DNA of 64,000 nt from Rhizoclosmatium globosum (taxonomy: Eukaryota; Chytridiomycota; Chytridiomycetes; Chytridiales; Chytriomycetaceae), in contig MCGO01000024.1 of assembly GCA_002104985.1 (NCBI GenBank), positions 62,001 through 126,000 on the forward strand. Direction: 5' to 3'. The number at the start of each line of letters is the position of its first letter. The stretch's first letter is position 1. Shown one piece after another: positions 44,252 to 54,257 of the stretch. The position numbers and the translations under genes were made by a program. The notes under the pieces are model-generated. The model was given only the letters and a program-made list of their open reading frames with translations, ran no database searches and had not been told where the DNA came from.

Positions 44252-46263
44252 TCACACAAAGTCAAATCCTAGCTTTACCCTCAAGTTGTCATCACGTGTT
44301 AATATTTGGAAGAGTCGACACATGTTCCCTTTAGTAATAGGAAAGCAACAAGCAGCAACAGCTGCTTCTGAAAACCCTGCTTGAAAAGGTGCCAAATCAA
44401 ATGGATCACTTTCGTCCAGCATATCATATCCGACAAAGGGGATCTTGTCCGCAGCAGCCTCCAACGCGACTTCACGAAGGTTGCCAGGAACCGGATGACC
44501 AACGTCTGAGTAGTTCCACAGCTCTGGATGCTCATACATCATATTTGGTATTCCGCTAGGAGCTTCAGAGTGTTTTGATTTCCTTTCAATGAACGTTCAA
44601 TTACAGTTAAGCAAAGGATTATCAAACGTACCGAATTCTATGTGAGTTCCATCGAAGACACCATTCTTCTAAATCTTGTTTGATGAATTCGCCAAATACA
44701 TACTGTGCGACTTTGATGTGATAGAAATCGAGAGTATTGAAGCGATAATCGCCATCCAATTCCATGGCTTCAAACAGAGTCTTCCATCTCTTCATATGAT
44801 CTTTGGAGAGGATACGCCAACCTCCTTCTATACGAGTGTTCCGCTTTGATGTTCCATAAATGTGCCCGTCGTGGCCTAATCCACTCATTCGACTATAATA
44901 ACCTTGAATTGTGGCAACAATGACATTTTCTGAACCATAATCTGTCCGGGTTTGGTCAGGTCTCCGCCTTTCTCGTTCTACTGCTTTAACATAATGACCA
45001 GCAACTCGTAGTGACAGACGATTGGTCGACCCAACATACCACCACACATATCTTCGAGAGAGCCCATCTGTACTGCAGTGAACTCCAAACCCAAACCTGG
45101 ACAGTTTATCATATCCATCAAAGTGCCAAACAGAATTAACTCCTCTGGAACCATAAACACGCCGAAACATGACATTTCCGAGTCGACTAGCAGATAGCTC
45201 AGGATTGGCCTGCCTCATAGCCATGTGTACCTTGCTCTGTGCGACTTTGATATGGTAGTGATTTCTGATTGCGTCGGTAATGCCTCTATACCCGATTCCT
45301 GGCTTATCCGTAGTCTCTGTGGCAACCAGTTGCTCAATGAGAGGAGTAGGAATCCATGTGTCTGATAGGGCTATGTTGTGTGCCTATATGAAACATTCAT
45401 AAGCACAAACACTATGTACAGCATAATCAACTCACCTTCAAGATCTGCCACAACTTGGTGCGTCCAACTGTTACTCCCCACTTCACACTAAGATGATACT
45501 GTAGTTTAGCTGCATTGTATCCACCATACACACGCTCTTTGATGTCTTCAATCCATTCATGAGACTGCTCCATCAAACTTGGCCCTACCCGTACCGTAGA
45601 CAACTTGTGTTCAGCTTTATACGAATTAAGCCATCGCAAGCTGCGTTTAAATCCATGTCGCTCCTCCAAAGCCTTTACAACTTGTGGCCCTGTCAACTTT
45701 TTGGTCTTTCCAGTCCCGGGTTCTTCGAGCAGATTCACTACGACAGCATATAGTCCTGCAACATCATTTGGATCCAAAGCGCTGTAGTGGTTGTTGGTAG
45801 GGATCTCGCGCAGGACGGTGGAAGTCGCTTCGTCATCTGAATCCACATCTGTCCCGTCGGAGCTGTCGCCCGCCTCATCGCCGTGGTCGCCGTGGTTACT
45901 CTCCGCGATTTCGCAATGATTGCATTCATTCTCGAGAACACCAGTAGAAGTACAGAACCAGTGGGGGTCATTGGTGCGGTCAAGTGTAGTGCTTAGGCAG
46001 TGTCGGCAGTCTCTTTTGTTCCTCCCAGTGACTTTGCAGTAGACTGGCAGCGAGATGGAAGAGGTATGAGGGGGTAGTTGTGGTTGTGAAGAGATAGGAA
46101 GGGGTAGTTGTGGTTGTACACATTCCAAGCAACATATAGTCAGAAGTCCGTGGGCAGCGCAAAAGAGAGATAGTATAGCTTCCGAATGGGAAGATACGTC
46201 TTTGCAGTGTTCACAGTCGAAGAGCCGTCTCCCTGTTACGGTGCAGTAGCAAGGAGGAGGCAT
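44252..46263 (-). CDS. Integrase of the rva_4 DDE family
   Basis: The start ATG at 46263 (MPPPCYCTVTGRR) opens a Cys-rich region with three repeated CxVTGR../CTSTG units (CDCxHC-like: FDCEHC, RDCRHC, NECNHC). A helix-turn-helix-like middle (LTGPQVVKALEERHGF, AAKLQYHLSVKWGVTVGRT) precedes the catalytic core: VWHFDGYDKLSRFGF (first Asp), TRTDYGSENVIVA (second Asp) and SKRNTRIEGGW (Glu), a DDE triad. Then come WNSHRIR and, after an intron, APSGIPNMMYEHPELW, all typical of the integrase-core family Pfam calls rva_4. Introns lie at 45384-45435 and about 44586-44632. The frame is intact. A second transposase-like enzyme inside a Plavaka element is unexpected. Confidence 0.72.
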
Positions 46264-46387
46264 GGAACCTTGTTTGTCTTTTTGTTTGTTTGTTATTATT
46301 TGTTTATTTGTTTTCTTACTTTGTTTCAGAAACAGAATTTTCTGAATTGCACTGGTGAACAAATCAGCGTCCGTAACACGTCAAGAC

Positions 46388-47700
46388 CACCAACAAAACG
46401 GATGACAACGAGGACGAGGACGAAGACGACGACGACGACGACGACAACAACGACAACAACGACGATGACAACAACGTGGAGGACGACGACGAGGGCGACG
46501 AAATTGACGAGGGCGACGAGGGCAACCAAGGCAGCGAGGACAACAACACCGAAGACGAAGAAACCCGCCGCGAAGACGTGACGCCTCCACGCTCCAGACG
46601 CAATGGTCCAAACGAAACGATTCCAGAAGAAGGCGAGAACCCGGCGACTGATGCGAGTCGCGCAAGCCTTGGTGCCAGGCGATGGAACAATCCCGATCCC
46701 GATTCAAATGAAACCCCGAACGAACTCATTGCGGGTGATCTCTTCTACGAAGCTGGACTGTCCAAGAAGTACGTATCTCTTTATTGATCATATCACAACT
46801 ATAACTCTAGTCATCAACAGGCAATACGCAACCTTCCTGTCTCTATGTGTCAAGGATTGTATCAAACACCGCCTTTTTGTTGACTCATTCACTGGAGAGC
46901 CAGATAAAGCAGTACGCAGTCGGATTTATTTGCTTCTCAGTCGTGCTTGTGGATTCAAGGTTGAGCCGTTACTCTCGTCTGACCCAACTCAGATGTATGA
47001 AGATGTAAGTCATTGTTCTAATCCCAGATACGTAATCTAACAGTTTCCACAGTATAAATACAAAATCCAAACGTATAGAAGTACATTCTTCTGCGATTTC
47101 AACAAGATGTGGCTTGCAACCGATCCTTACGATTTAGGCCTCAAAACTGGAGCTCGGAACAAACCCAAAGCTGCGGAATTACTGCATGAGCTTCAGTGAG
47201 TCATGATTCATTCCAAACAAGACATTAATCTCTCTGTAGATTTCTTCATCTAACTACAACCAATGAAGAAGATGGAGTAACCATGTGCCAACAGTACCAG
47301 AATCCACATTTCCTGAATGCCTGCGAAACTGCTATCAATTTGGCGTCATTCAAGCGCTGTTTGACAATTGAGGAGTTTTTCGAGAACAAGTCAATCCATC
47401 CGTTTGCAGTTCTTGTCAGTTTGGTAACAACTCTCCTTCTGATTATATAAATATTAATGACATGCCCAGGTTCACCACCAACTTGAAAGAGTCGACCAGA
47501 CTACATTGGCTTTCACCGACCACACAGCATCGTTTGCTTGTTACCAACAGCTATTGAACGCATACAAAGGTATCGATGCCGACGGAGTCCATGATTTCGA
47601 CTTACAATCTCGTGTAAGAGCTGGATGCAGTGGTTTCTACACTGTCTTACGTCGTCGTTTCAACAAGAGCACAAACACTGTGAAAAAGTTCAAGTTCTAG
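46388..47700 (+). CDS. Acidic protein with DUF6532-like domain
   Basis: The 5' end is uncertain: an Asp/Asn/Glu-rich tract encoded by a GAC/AAC repeat follows a stop at 46374 without an ATG, so an upstream exon is likely. Then ETPNELIAGDLFYEAGLSKK, an intron (about 46769-46821), and a helical domain across further small exons: YATFLSLCVKDCIKHRLFVD, RIYLLLSRACGF, YKYKIQTYRSTFF, QYQNPHFLNACETAIN, LTIEEFFENKSIHPFAVL, TDHTASFACYQQLLNAY. The order 'YxxPxFL..C', 'HPFAVLVHH', 'TDH' recalls DUF6532, a fungal domain of unknown function. The gene ends LRRRFNKSTNTVKKFKF at 47700. It lies head-to-head with the integrase, sharing a short promoter. Confidence 0.42.
46408..46478 (+). repeat. GAC/AAC triplet microsatellite in coding sequence
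   Basis: Near-perfect run of gac, gag and aac triplets, encoding the poly-Asp/Asn tract at the N-terminus of the DUF6532-like protein. Such runs change length easily. Confidence 0.6.
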
Positions 47701-48080
47701 TGCATTGTTGTTATATCCTTTCGTTTCATATCCTTTCTGGCTCAAAATGCAAGCCAAAAATAAACATTATTATCCCACATTATGTGCATATTGTAAGATA
47801 TTCAAGCAGATTAGAAATAGAGACTTATGTTGGGCTGGAATACTGAATGCATTGCAAATACATTGGAAATGTATTTCTTATAAGTGTTATGCCCCACTCA
47901 TTCTTCTTATTCTAAGGCCTTCTTTGTATTGTCACTAATCTATTAGTAATGCCTTGCTCATGCATTTGCAACATTTGTCACGCATTAGAACGCGTATGTC
48001 AAATTTGGCAGGTATTGAAATCAGGGGGGGGTCGCATGTTTTACATAAGCTCCATAAGAATACATTTCCATACATTTTTA

Positions 48081-48347
48081 TTAATATTTAGGCATATCTG
48101 CAGTTTCCTGATGTATATCAGCCTGGGCAACACAACACACGTATCCGCTTGTTGTGCAGGTATCTTGGCCTTGAATACATGTCTGCCAGTTGCTGATCAC
48201 TGCTCTTGAACCACCAAGATTGTCAGAAGGTGACGACGATTGATCATATGGAGCGTCGTGAGTGTTGCCGCTGTAGAGGTTGCGGATAGGGGTTGCTGTT
48301 GAGATGGAGGCAAGTGCCGCAATTGAGAGGATTGTAAGATATTGCAT
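48081..48347 (-). CDS. 5' part of a secreted Cys-rich repeat protein, truncated by the transposon
   Basis: Start ATG at 48347 gives a clear signal peptide (MQYLTILSIAALASISTATP), a short linker and the first half of the Cys repeat (WQTCIQGQDTCTTSGYVCC, then VAQAD). At 48113 the sequence enters the transposon end. The frame runs on for about ten residues read from the terminal repeat (HQETADMPKY) and stops. The remainder of the gene is at 36501-37258. The truncated product would be a secreted peptide of about 70 residues with an unpaired cysteine set. Function is unknown. Confidence 0.65.
   Translation of the reverse strand: MQYLTILSIAALASISTATPIRNLYSGNTHDAPYDQSSSPSDNLGGSRAVISNWQTCIQGQDTCTTSGYVCCVAQADIHQETADMPKY
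48102..48113 (-). repeat. Right terminal inverted repeat of the element
   Basis: AGTTTCCTGATG, the exact inverse of the left end at 37261. It is followed by TA (48114-48115), the second target-site copy. Confidence 0.65.
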
Positions 48348-48470
48348 TTTGAGTTGTGTGTGTTGGAGGTTTTGTTGGATGATTTTAGAATGGGTGAGGA
48401 TGGGGGATTTTAAGGCGTTTCGGTTCGTTGACCAGCCACACCCCTGACTCAGCCTTGGTCGAACATCATC

Positions 48471-48515
48471 GAGTGAGTCGGCGATTCGAGCCCAAAGTCG
48501 GCAATCCCGGCCCAC
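48471..48515 (+). repeat. Left arm of a 45-base perfect inverted repeat
   Basis: Begins GAGTGAGTCGGCGATTCGAG. The whole 45 bases are found as the reverse complement at 49857-49901. The arm is GC-rich inside AT-rich surroundings. Confidence 0.75.
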
Positions 48516-49856
48516 TCCAAAACTGATAAAACAATTAATAACTCCATTTTCGTTTTATTTCGTATCACGAAACTATGTGAATATTAAAGATAATATAAAA
48601 TACTATGAAATGGCAGAAGAATGTGCGGTTTGGAAAGAATGGTGAGGAGTAGTGCCAGGTTTATGTTGAATGCAACATCTTGGCTTATAGCTCTTCTCAC
48701 AGCTATCATAACCACCTAAAAACGCAGGAAGTAAAAGAAAATAAATAGTTTATGCTTTTAAAATATATAAGAGGGAGCTCAGAGCCTTCCTCCTTCTTTG
48801 CCGCTCTCTTGAAAATGATACAAAAAATTTAAACAAGTCCAGTTCATCTGGCGTATCTCTTACTGTCCAATAAATTATATAAACTAAATTAAAATATAAA
48901 CATATTGCTCTCCTCAGAAGTATAGGACGTTTGAACGTAAGGAAAGTGCGTATTGTTACAGGATAGAATTGTAAAAATCAACCATTATTTGCGCTAGAAG
49001 CTTTGATTGCAGAAACTTCAAACTTTCGCTAAGTATTATTTATTTTTTATACTATATTCACGCACACTCTCAGCAGAACTGCATAAACGTTGAGGTAGCT
49101 AGGATTTGTGGCTACCAACCCTTCCAAGAGCCACTCCTTGAAACAAATTGTGCAGGCTTACAGTTGAACATTTGTGAATTTTAATTGTATAAATATTACT
49201 ATTATAAGTTCATTGCTCGTAATTCCCGCTGATTCAACGGCTGGCGCATGAAAGAAGATCACCTTGAAAAATGCAATTTTCTAGAAGGTCCCCAGAACAA
49301 GGTAACATCCTCAGCTTCCACAGATTTATTAATTAGTACTTGTTTATATCATTCGCAGCATGGGACGCTCTCAAATAAAAAGGCTCAGAAGTAAAGCCGA
49401 ATAGAATGTAACAACGTCATAACCCAAATAATTACAGTTCCCAGATAGCTTAAAGCCTAAAACTCTCGACTAATCAAATAAAATAGTTAACATAACAACG
49501 AGCATAGATAATAACTTATCAGAAGAGGCGCCAATTCCAAAATAGTTGCTGGTAGTTTCAAACAACAGTCTATTATTCGAAGGAGACAATGATAATTGCA
49601 TTAAATACAATAAAATCCAATTAATAAATAGTTGATATCTGATGTGCGTGAATGAGATGAGTGGGAAAAGCTGCCTCAGTGCGTTGTTGAAGATGAAGTG
49701 TTGAGTTAGAAACCTGGACCTAACTAATTAAAACAAACAGACTGGCCTAAGCCTTCTTAATCATAATATCGTTGCGTAATTTACAATGTTTGTACTTTAT
49801 TTGAGGAATTAATCTCGACGGGTTCTGCGGTAAATGCAGCTGGAAGTTTTTTTGGG

Positions 49857-49901
49857 GTGGGCCGGGATTGCCGACTTTGGGCTCGAATCGCCGACTCACT
49901 C
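49857..49901 (-). repeat. Right arm of the 45-base inverted repeat
   Basis: Exact reverse complement of 48471-48515. It contains a stretch GGGCTCGAATCG that resembles an RNA polymerase III B-box, but no tRNA fold is present. Confidence 0.75.
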
Positions 49902-50029
49902 ATCTTTGATTGATAGAGTTCTACCAATGCAGTCGTACCTTGGCACCGAATTACCGAATGAATATCGGAGACTGGTGCTCATAAAAAGAATCGTTTTTAT
50001 TCTTTATTCTTTAGAGTGCAGGTGCCAAA

Positions 50030-51103
50030 CTACTCTTTCGCTTGTGCAGATTCAATCAACGCCTTCTTGACTACCACTTCGTGTATTTTTGCACATGCAT
50101 CCACACATACTTGAACCGCCTCCATGACAAACCCAACATCACCGATATCCCCATCCATCACCAGACCCGTGACTTTTCCAATGGAAGGCATGACACCAAC
50201 GACACAGTTCCCAACCCATACACCACCCCCATTAGACCTTGTTTCAATTTCTTCCTCAGTACAATCCACCATCCAAAACAGTTTTTGGGTGGAAGGATTC
50301 CTGTAGATACCCAAGTTGCATCCCACGACACTATCCATCATTTCAATTTGCGCGTCGGCGAGTGCGAGGGAAGCAGCAGTGATGCAGGGAGCAAGGAGGA
50401 GTGAGAGGGAAGAGACAAACGCGTTGGGAGGGATGGAAGTAGGATTTTGAGCTTGTAAGATTTGAATGTGAATATCGATTTGAGATTTCGGGAGGTGTGC
50501 GAGGAGGAGGGAGGGGAGGAGGGCGGTGTGGAGGTTGTTTGAGAGGGAGTGTTCAGCGGGTTCCTGTACTTAATGAGTGAGCGTAACGATACGAATGGAA
50601 GAGAAAGGAGAAGGAGTAACCTTCATAAACTGTTTCCTTTTGAGGGCGGCAAAGGGAGATAGACGGACATCGCATGAGATTCGACCGCCAGAGTGATGAT
50701 CCTGGACCTTTGAAGCAGGCACCGGCTTTGGCCCATACCTTAACCCGAGTTTAGCAAGATAATTAAACAAAGAAAGAAAGAAACAAACAAAGAACGAAAG
50801 GGTTAGGGTTAACTCACACGGCACAAACTACTTTGACACCACCAACTTCGACAAACGCAGAGCCACTCGCCTGACGAACAAGTCGCGTCGTCGCAAAAAG
50901 AGGTCGCACTTCGTCGGTGCCGCGCCCGTCGATTCGGCCTTTGGTCTTTGTCGAAGTTGGCGTTGGAGTTGGTGTCGACTGGACAAGAAGCGGAAGTGGA
51001 ACAAACGACTTCTCAGGGCCCTGTTTCAATTGAACTATTAAGTCAAGATGCCTGGGTGGGTCAATTGGGTTGTTACCTTGATACGCTTCGAGTCTAATGC
51101 CAT
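50030..51103 (-). CDS. MTR3: Exosome complex component MTR3 (EXOSC6-like, RNase PH-like)
   Basis: Subunit of the hexameric RNase PH-like ring of the RNA exosome, which degrades and trims RNA in nucleus and cytoplasm. The eukaryotic ring is catalytically inactive and structural. Exon 1 is tiny (MALDSKRIK, ATG at 51103). Next come GRIDGRGTDEVRPLF and SGSAFVEVGGVKVVCAV, typical of MTR3. Then YGPKPV, GRISCDVRLSPFA, a helical exon (LHTALLPSLLLAHLPKSQID), LALADAQIEMMDSVVGCNLG, LFWMVDCTEEEIE and VVGVMPSIGKVTGL. Introns are short with GT..AG ends (donor of intron 1 at 51076). No frame break is needed. Confidence 0.72.
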
Positions 51104-51211
51104 CTTTTGTTTTTGGTTGTGAAATTTGGAAAAGGAAAAAAGAAAGAGATCAAACACATAACATCAAAACAAACGCGCCACTTTCTTTTACGCGCAAAAA
51201 CTCTCTCAAAA

Positions 51212-52833
51212 ATGATGCACATTCTCTTGCGCATCTTCCTTGTTCTTGCTGCGATCGCTGCTGCCTCGGATTCCTCAGAATACTATGCAGACTCAAGCAT
51301 TACTGCTAGTGGCCCCGACAATGGTCTGGTTAGTCAATCCATTACTTCTACTGTCGGGAACGACGTCAGCTCCACCGCTACCGCGACTGCTGCCATCACG
51401 CCAGACGTATCCTCCACTACCCCAGAAACATCTGCGACTACTCCTGAGACTGCCACTGCTACAAGAGGAATCTCTTCCGCGCCAACTCCAAGTGGTATTG
51501 TTTTGACCTCGAACGCGTCCAGCTTCATTTATCAGGCACCTGCTGCGAATTCGACTGGTAACCCTCCCTCACAACTTGTGTACTCCTTTGGTCTCCAGGG
51601 GTTCCCCCACTTTCGTGTTTCCTACTATCGTGATGGACTCCGGTGTAACGAAGTAAGTACAGTTGTAGTTTGTGTGGGAGGGGTTCCGGTGGCGAAGTGA
51701 TTTGTTTTGCCGTGACTCACACATCCTTCCCTTCCCTTCCTTACCTAGACTACACAAGATACATTCGTTCACGCATCTTTCTCTTGGCGTGCTGGTCTCT
51801 TCCGCATTGTTGAATACAATGCCACCATCAACCTCACTGAATCCACCTCTGTCATTTCCCTAGTCAACAAGCCAAACCAATGGTCGCCCATCCAGGTCAC
51901 AACCACAACTGTCCACACATCCAACTCAAGCATTCCACCAACCTCAGTCCAAGAAGCCAATACAACCTTCATCGAACCAGGCGGCTTCGTCATGATCCTC
52001 ACAGCAACTCTCTCCACCCAAACACCCCTCACATTCCAAGGAATGACTCTCCGTCCAGACTCCCTCAAATACTCTCTCGCCTTCTCCGGCTTCCCCTACA
52101 AATACGAAAACAGCTCCCTCGCAATCCTCAAAGCCGAAGCCGCAATCGCAAAGTTCTCAGCCCTCACAATCAACTGCAAAAGCGACGGCGGAATCTGTAT
52201 CGGTGGCGGCCGCGGAGTCCTCTACTTCACACGTAACATATTCCCCCCTCTCTCCCCATTTACCTAACCACCTATTCCCCAATCACAGCATCCGTCCAAC
52301 TCGACAACGCCCGTCAAGCACCTGTAACCCTACACCCGCAAACCCCACCCCTCACCTCCCTCCTCTCCCCGCAAGAATCCACAGCCCTCAACGGAACATC
52401 CGAGACCTGGTCCGCAACGGTCTTCACCGTTCCGACAAACAGAAGTAACTTGTTCTTCTGGGATCCGGAGGTTAGTGCTGATACGCGGTTGATTGATGCG
52501 TTGGATTTGAATGTTACGGGGGTTGTGGGAGGGGCGGTGAATTCAGTTGGGGCGTGGTTTAGTTCTGTGTTTGGAGGCGGTGGTGGTGGTGCAATGGGGA
52601 GTGCAACTGCGACGGGGAGTGAGACTGCGACTGCGACTGGGATGATGGGTGGTGGAATGACGATGACTGGTGGGATGATGATGACGACCACTATGGGTGC
52701 TGCTGGTGGGAAACAAACTACCACTGGCACTGCAAAGGCTGCTGCTTCGTATGCGGAGGCTGCGAAGGGAGGTGTATGGAGTGGGGTGCTTGTTGCTGGC
52801 GTTGTGACTGCATTTATGGTTGGGTTTGTTTGA
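51212..52833 (+). CDS. Secreted Ser/Thr-rich protein with GPI-type C-terminus
   Basis: A signal peptide (MHILLRIFLVLAAIAAAS) is followed by a Ser/Thr/Pro-rich stalk (TSTVGNDVSSTATATAAITP), a beta-rich central domain (QLVYSFGLQGFPHFRVSYYR; FSWRAGLFRIVEYNATINL; FIEPGGFVMILTATLST), several NxS/T sites, a Gly/Met/Thr-rich low-complexity region (GGGMTMTGGMMM) and a hydrophobic tail (WSGVLVAGVVTAFMVGFV) of the GPI-anchor type. Introns lie at about 51652-51748 and 52233-52287. It is probably a cell-surface or wall protein. No named domain was recognised. Confidence 0.6.
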
Positions 52834-53354
52834 GTGTTCTTTTGATATCATTTCGAAGTGCTTTTGTTGTGCTATTATTGCAAATGTAGTTATTAAATAT
52901 TGAGTTATGTCGTCTGGTTAATATTAGTGAATATTATATTGCTTATGTCAGCAATTTAAAACGTAGTAAAAAAAATCGAATAAGGCAAGAAAGAACCTCA
53001 TCTAGAAAGTGCTTCCAATCTATGAATCCCGTCATCATCACGCTTTCGCACAGTCTATCCCCGGTAATGCACAAGAAGTAAAAACATGAGTCCATGATTC
53101 AGATGGTTTCGACAAGGCCTGGAAAGACGTGGCATTGATATCATGACAGATTGGAACACGGCCCTTGTCTTTAAGCCGTACAGCTCGCTTGCCTTGTGTA
53201 CATCAGACTACCAAAAGGTACGGAAGGCTATGTTGTGGATAATAGATTGTCGATGTGGCCATTGACCAAAGAAACTCGTGGGTGGAAAACTTGAAATTAA
53301 GTTGAGGTTGCGTGTTCCACTTTTGAAGTCGGATGTTGAAGGAGGAGCTCTGGG
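52834..53354. other. Spacer with possible coding remnant
   Basis: The first 250 bases are AT-rich with nothing recognised. From about 53240 one frame reads KLVGGKLEIKLRLRVPLLKS, resembling the strand found near the end of CC2D1/Lgd C2 domains, but no complete exon could be built around it. Confidence 0.3.
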
Positions 53355-53991
53355 GTGTTGTCGACTTTTCGGGGAGGACAATTGAATACTATTCCGGCGC
53401 CACAACAATATGTTGCTCCTGTTCAAGTGCAGCCTGTGCCAGCTGATATCATTCCACCAAACCACGTTCTTGAGAAAACGTCCAACGTTGAAGCAACGGA
53501 CGAAACTAGTTCAACCACTGTTGAATCTACAACATCTGCTTCAATACTTCCTGCCCCCAAACCTATCACTCCACAACCCGCGATTAATGCAGCTAATTCA
53601 TCCAATGCCGGTTGCGCAAGCAATCCAATCCAATCAAAAAAGCTCCAACGCCTGTTCGCACCAACCAGCACACAAAAAACCCGTCCCCAAAGACCTCATG
53701 GACCGTAAAGCTGGCTATGAGTTGCACCTAATACACTTGTGTCTATGGGAGCACTGACAATGAACAGTTGAGTGTTGTCGAATCATGTTACACAAGACTT
53801 TAAGTGCTATCTTTTTTATTACAGAATACATTGAAAACGTCAAGACGAACATTGGGACGACCAAGAAACAGGCGTTGTTGTTGAAGCAGCATGGGAAAGT
53901 AGAACTGGCGAGGCAGGCCATGGCTCGAATTAAGATTATGATGGAAGAGGTTGAAGAAGTTGAGAAGGCTATCGCTGCTGGGGAATTGTGA
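53355..53991 (+). CDS. Uncertain gene: Pro-rich segment plus DM14-like helical segment
   Basis: The first open stretch is Pro/Ala/Gln-rich (IPAPQQYVAPVQVQPVPADI) and ends at 53708. The second (53813-53991) reads YIENVKTNIGTTKKQALLLK, GKVELARQAMARIKIMMEEV and a stop. The latter is like the DM14 repeats of CC2D1/Lgd proteins (ESCRT-III regulators), and a C2-like remnant lies just upstream at about 53240-53330. A fragmented CC2D1-like gene is possible; two unrelated short frames are equally possible. Confidence 0.28.
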
Positions 53992-54000
53992 TTGGGTGGC

Positions 54001-54257
54001 TATAAGGGGAGACTTTTGAATTGTGATCATAATAGTTTACATGGCTTTCATACGCCTTCCGTTGGAACTGCGATTTCATCGAATCCATTATACTTGAGCA
54101 GATGGCTTTACGAGAAACTCAAGAGAACTTGTGGCTCAAAATCAAATGGGAAGGTGTGAGAACTTGTGGCTCTTAATTTTTTGACAAGCCCGCTTTTGCC
54201 GATTTCCGACTCGTCTTAAAAGGGGAGCAACAGACAGCTGCAGCAGAAAGAGCCACC
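54001..54257. other. 5' flank of the mucin-like gene
   Basis: No gene is recognised in these 257 bases. A GCCACC sequence directly precedes the ATG at 54258, a good translation context. Confidence 0.4.

Larger units (their letters stand above)
37261..48113. mobile_element. 10.85-kb Plavaka-type DNA transposon with multi-gene cargo
   Basis: The left end begins CATCAGGAAACT and the right end is its exact reverse complement (AGTTTCCTGATG), a 12-base terminal inverted repeat that diverges afterwards. A TA duplication flanks the element. Both subterminal regions are AT-rich and share motifs (AATACATTTC; AATGCCTT near ATGCAT), as in CACTA-related elements with subterminal repeats. Five genes lie inside: Plavaka transposase, small basic protein, alpha-kinase-like protein, rva_4-type integrase and an acidic DUF6532-like protein. 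Insertion into the coding sequence of a Cys-rich protein gene, together with the intact transposase frame, suggests recent mobility. Plavaka belongs to the CACTA/CMC group, for which 2-3-base duplications are known. Confidence 0.78.
48471..49901. mobile_element. Candidate non-autonomous TIR element (1.43 kb)
   Basis: An AT-rich, gene-free segment of 1,341 bases is bounded by a perfect 45-base inverted repeat. ATC stands just outside both ends (left ...catcATC|GAG, right CTC|ATCttt), which could be a 3-base target duplication. No open frame of note lies inside. A non-autonomous DNA transposon fits; an ancient inverted duplication of a regulatory sequence is the alternative. The repeat is unrelated to the ends of the neighbouring 10.85-kb element. 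Confidence 0.4.

Noticed and set aside
46326..46729. Minus-strand Val/Ser-rich frames at the GAC repeat
   Set aside because: Antisense of a triplet microsatellite; composition is dictated by the repeat.
49857..49901. Possible tRNA or SINE (GGGCTCGAATCG resembles a B-box)
   Set aside because: No A-box at the right distance and no cloverleaf could be drawn; the arm is better explained as an inverted repeat.
53208..53465. Minus-strand frame near the CC2D1-like fragment
   Set aside because: No recognisable domain or splice context; probably a chance frame opposite Pro-rich coding sequence.
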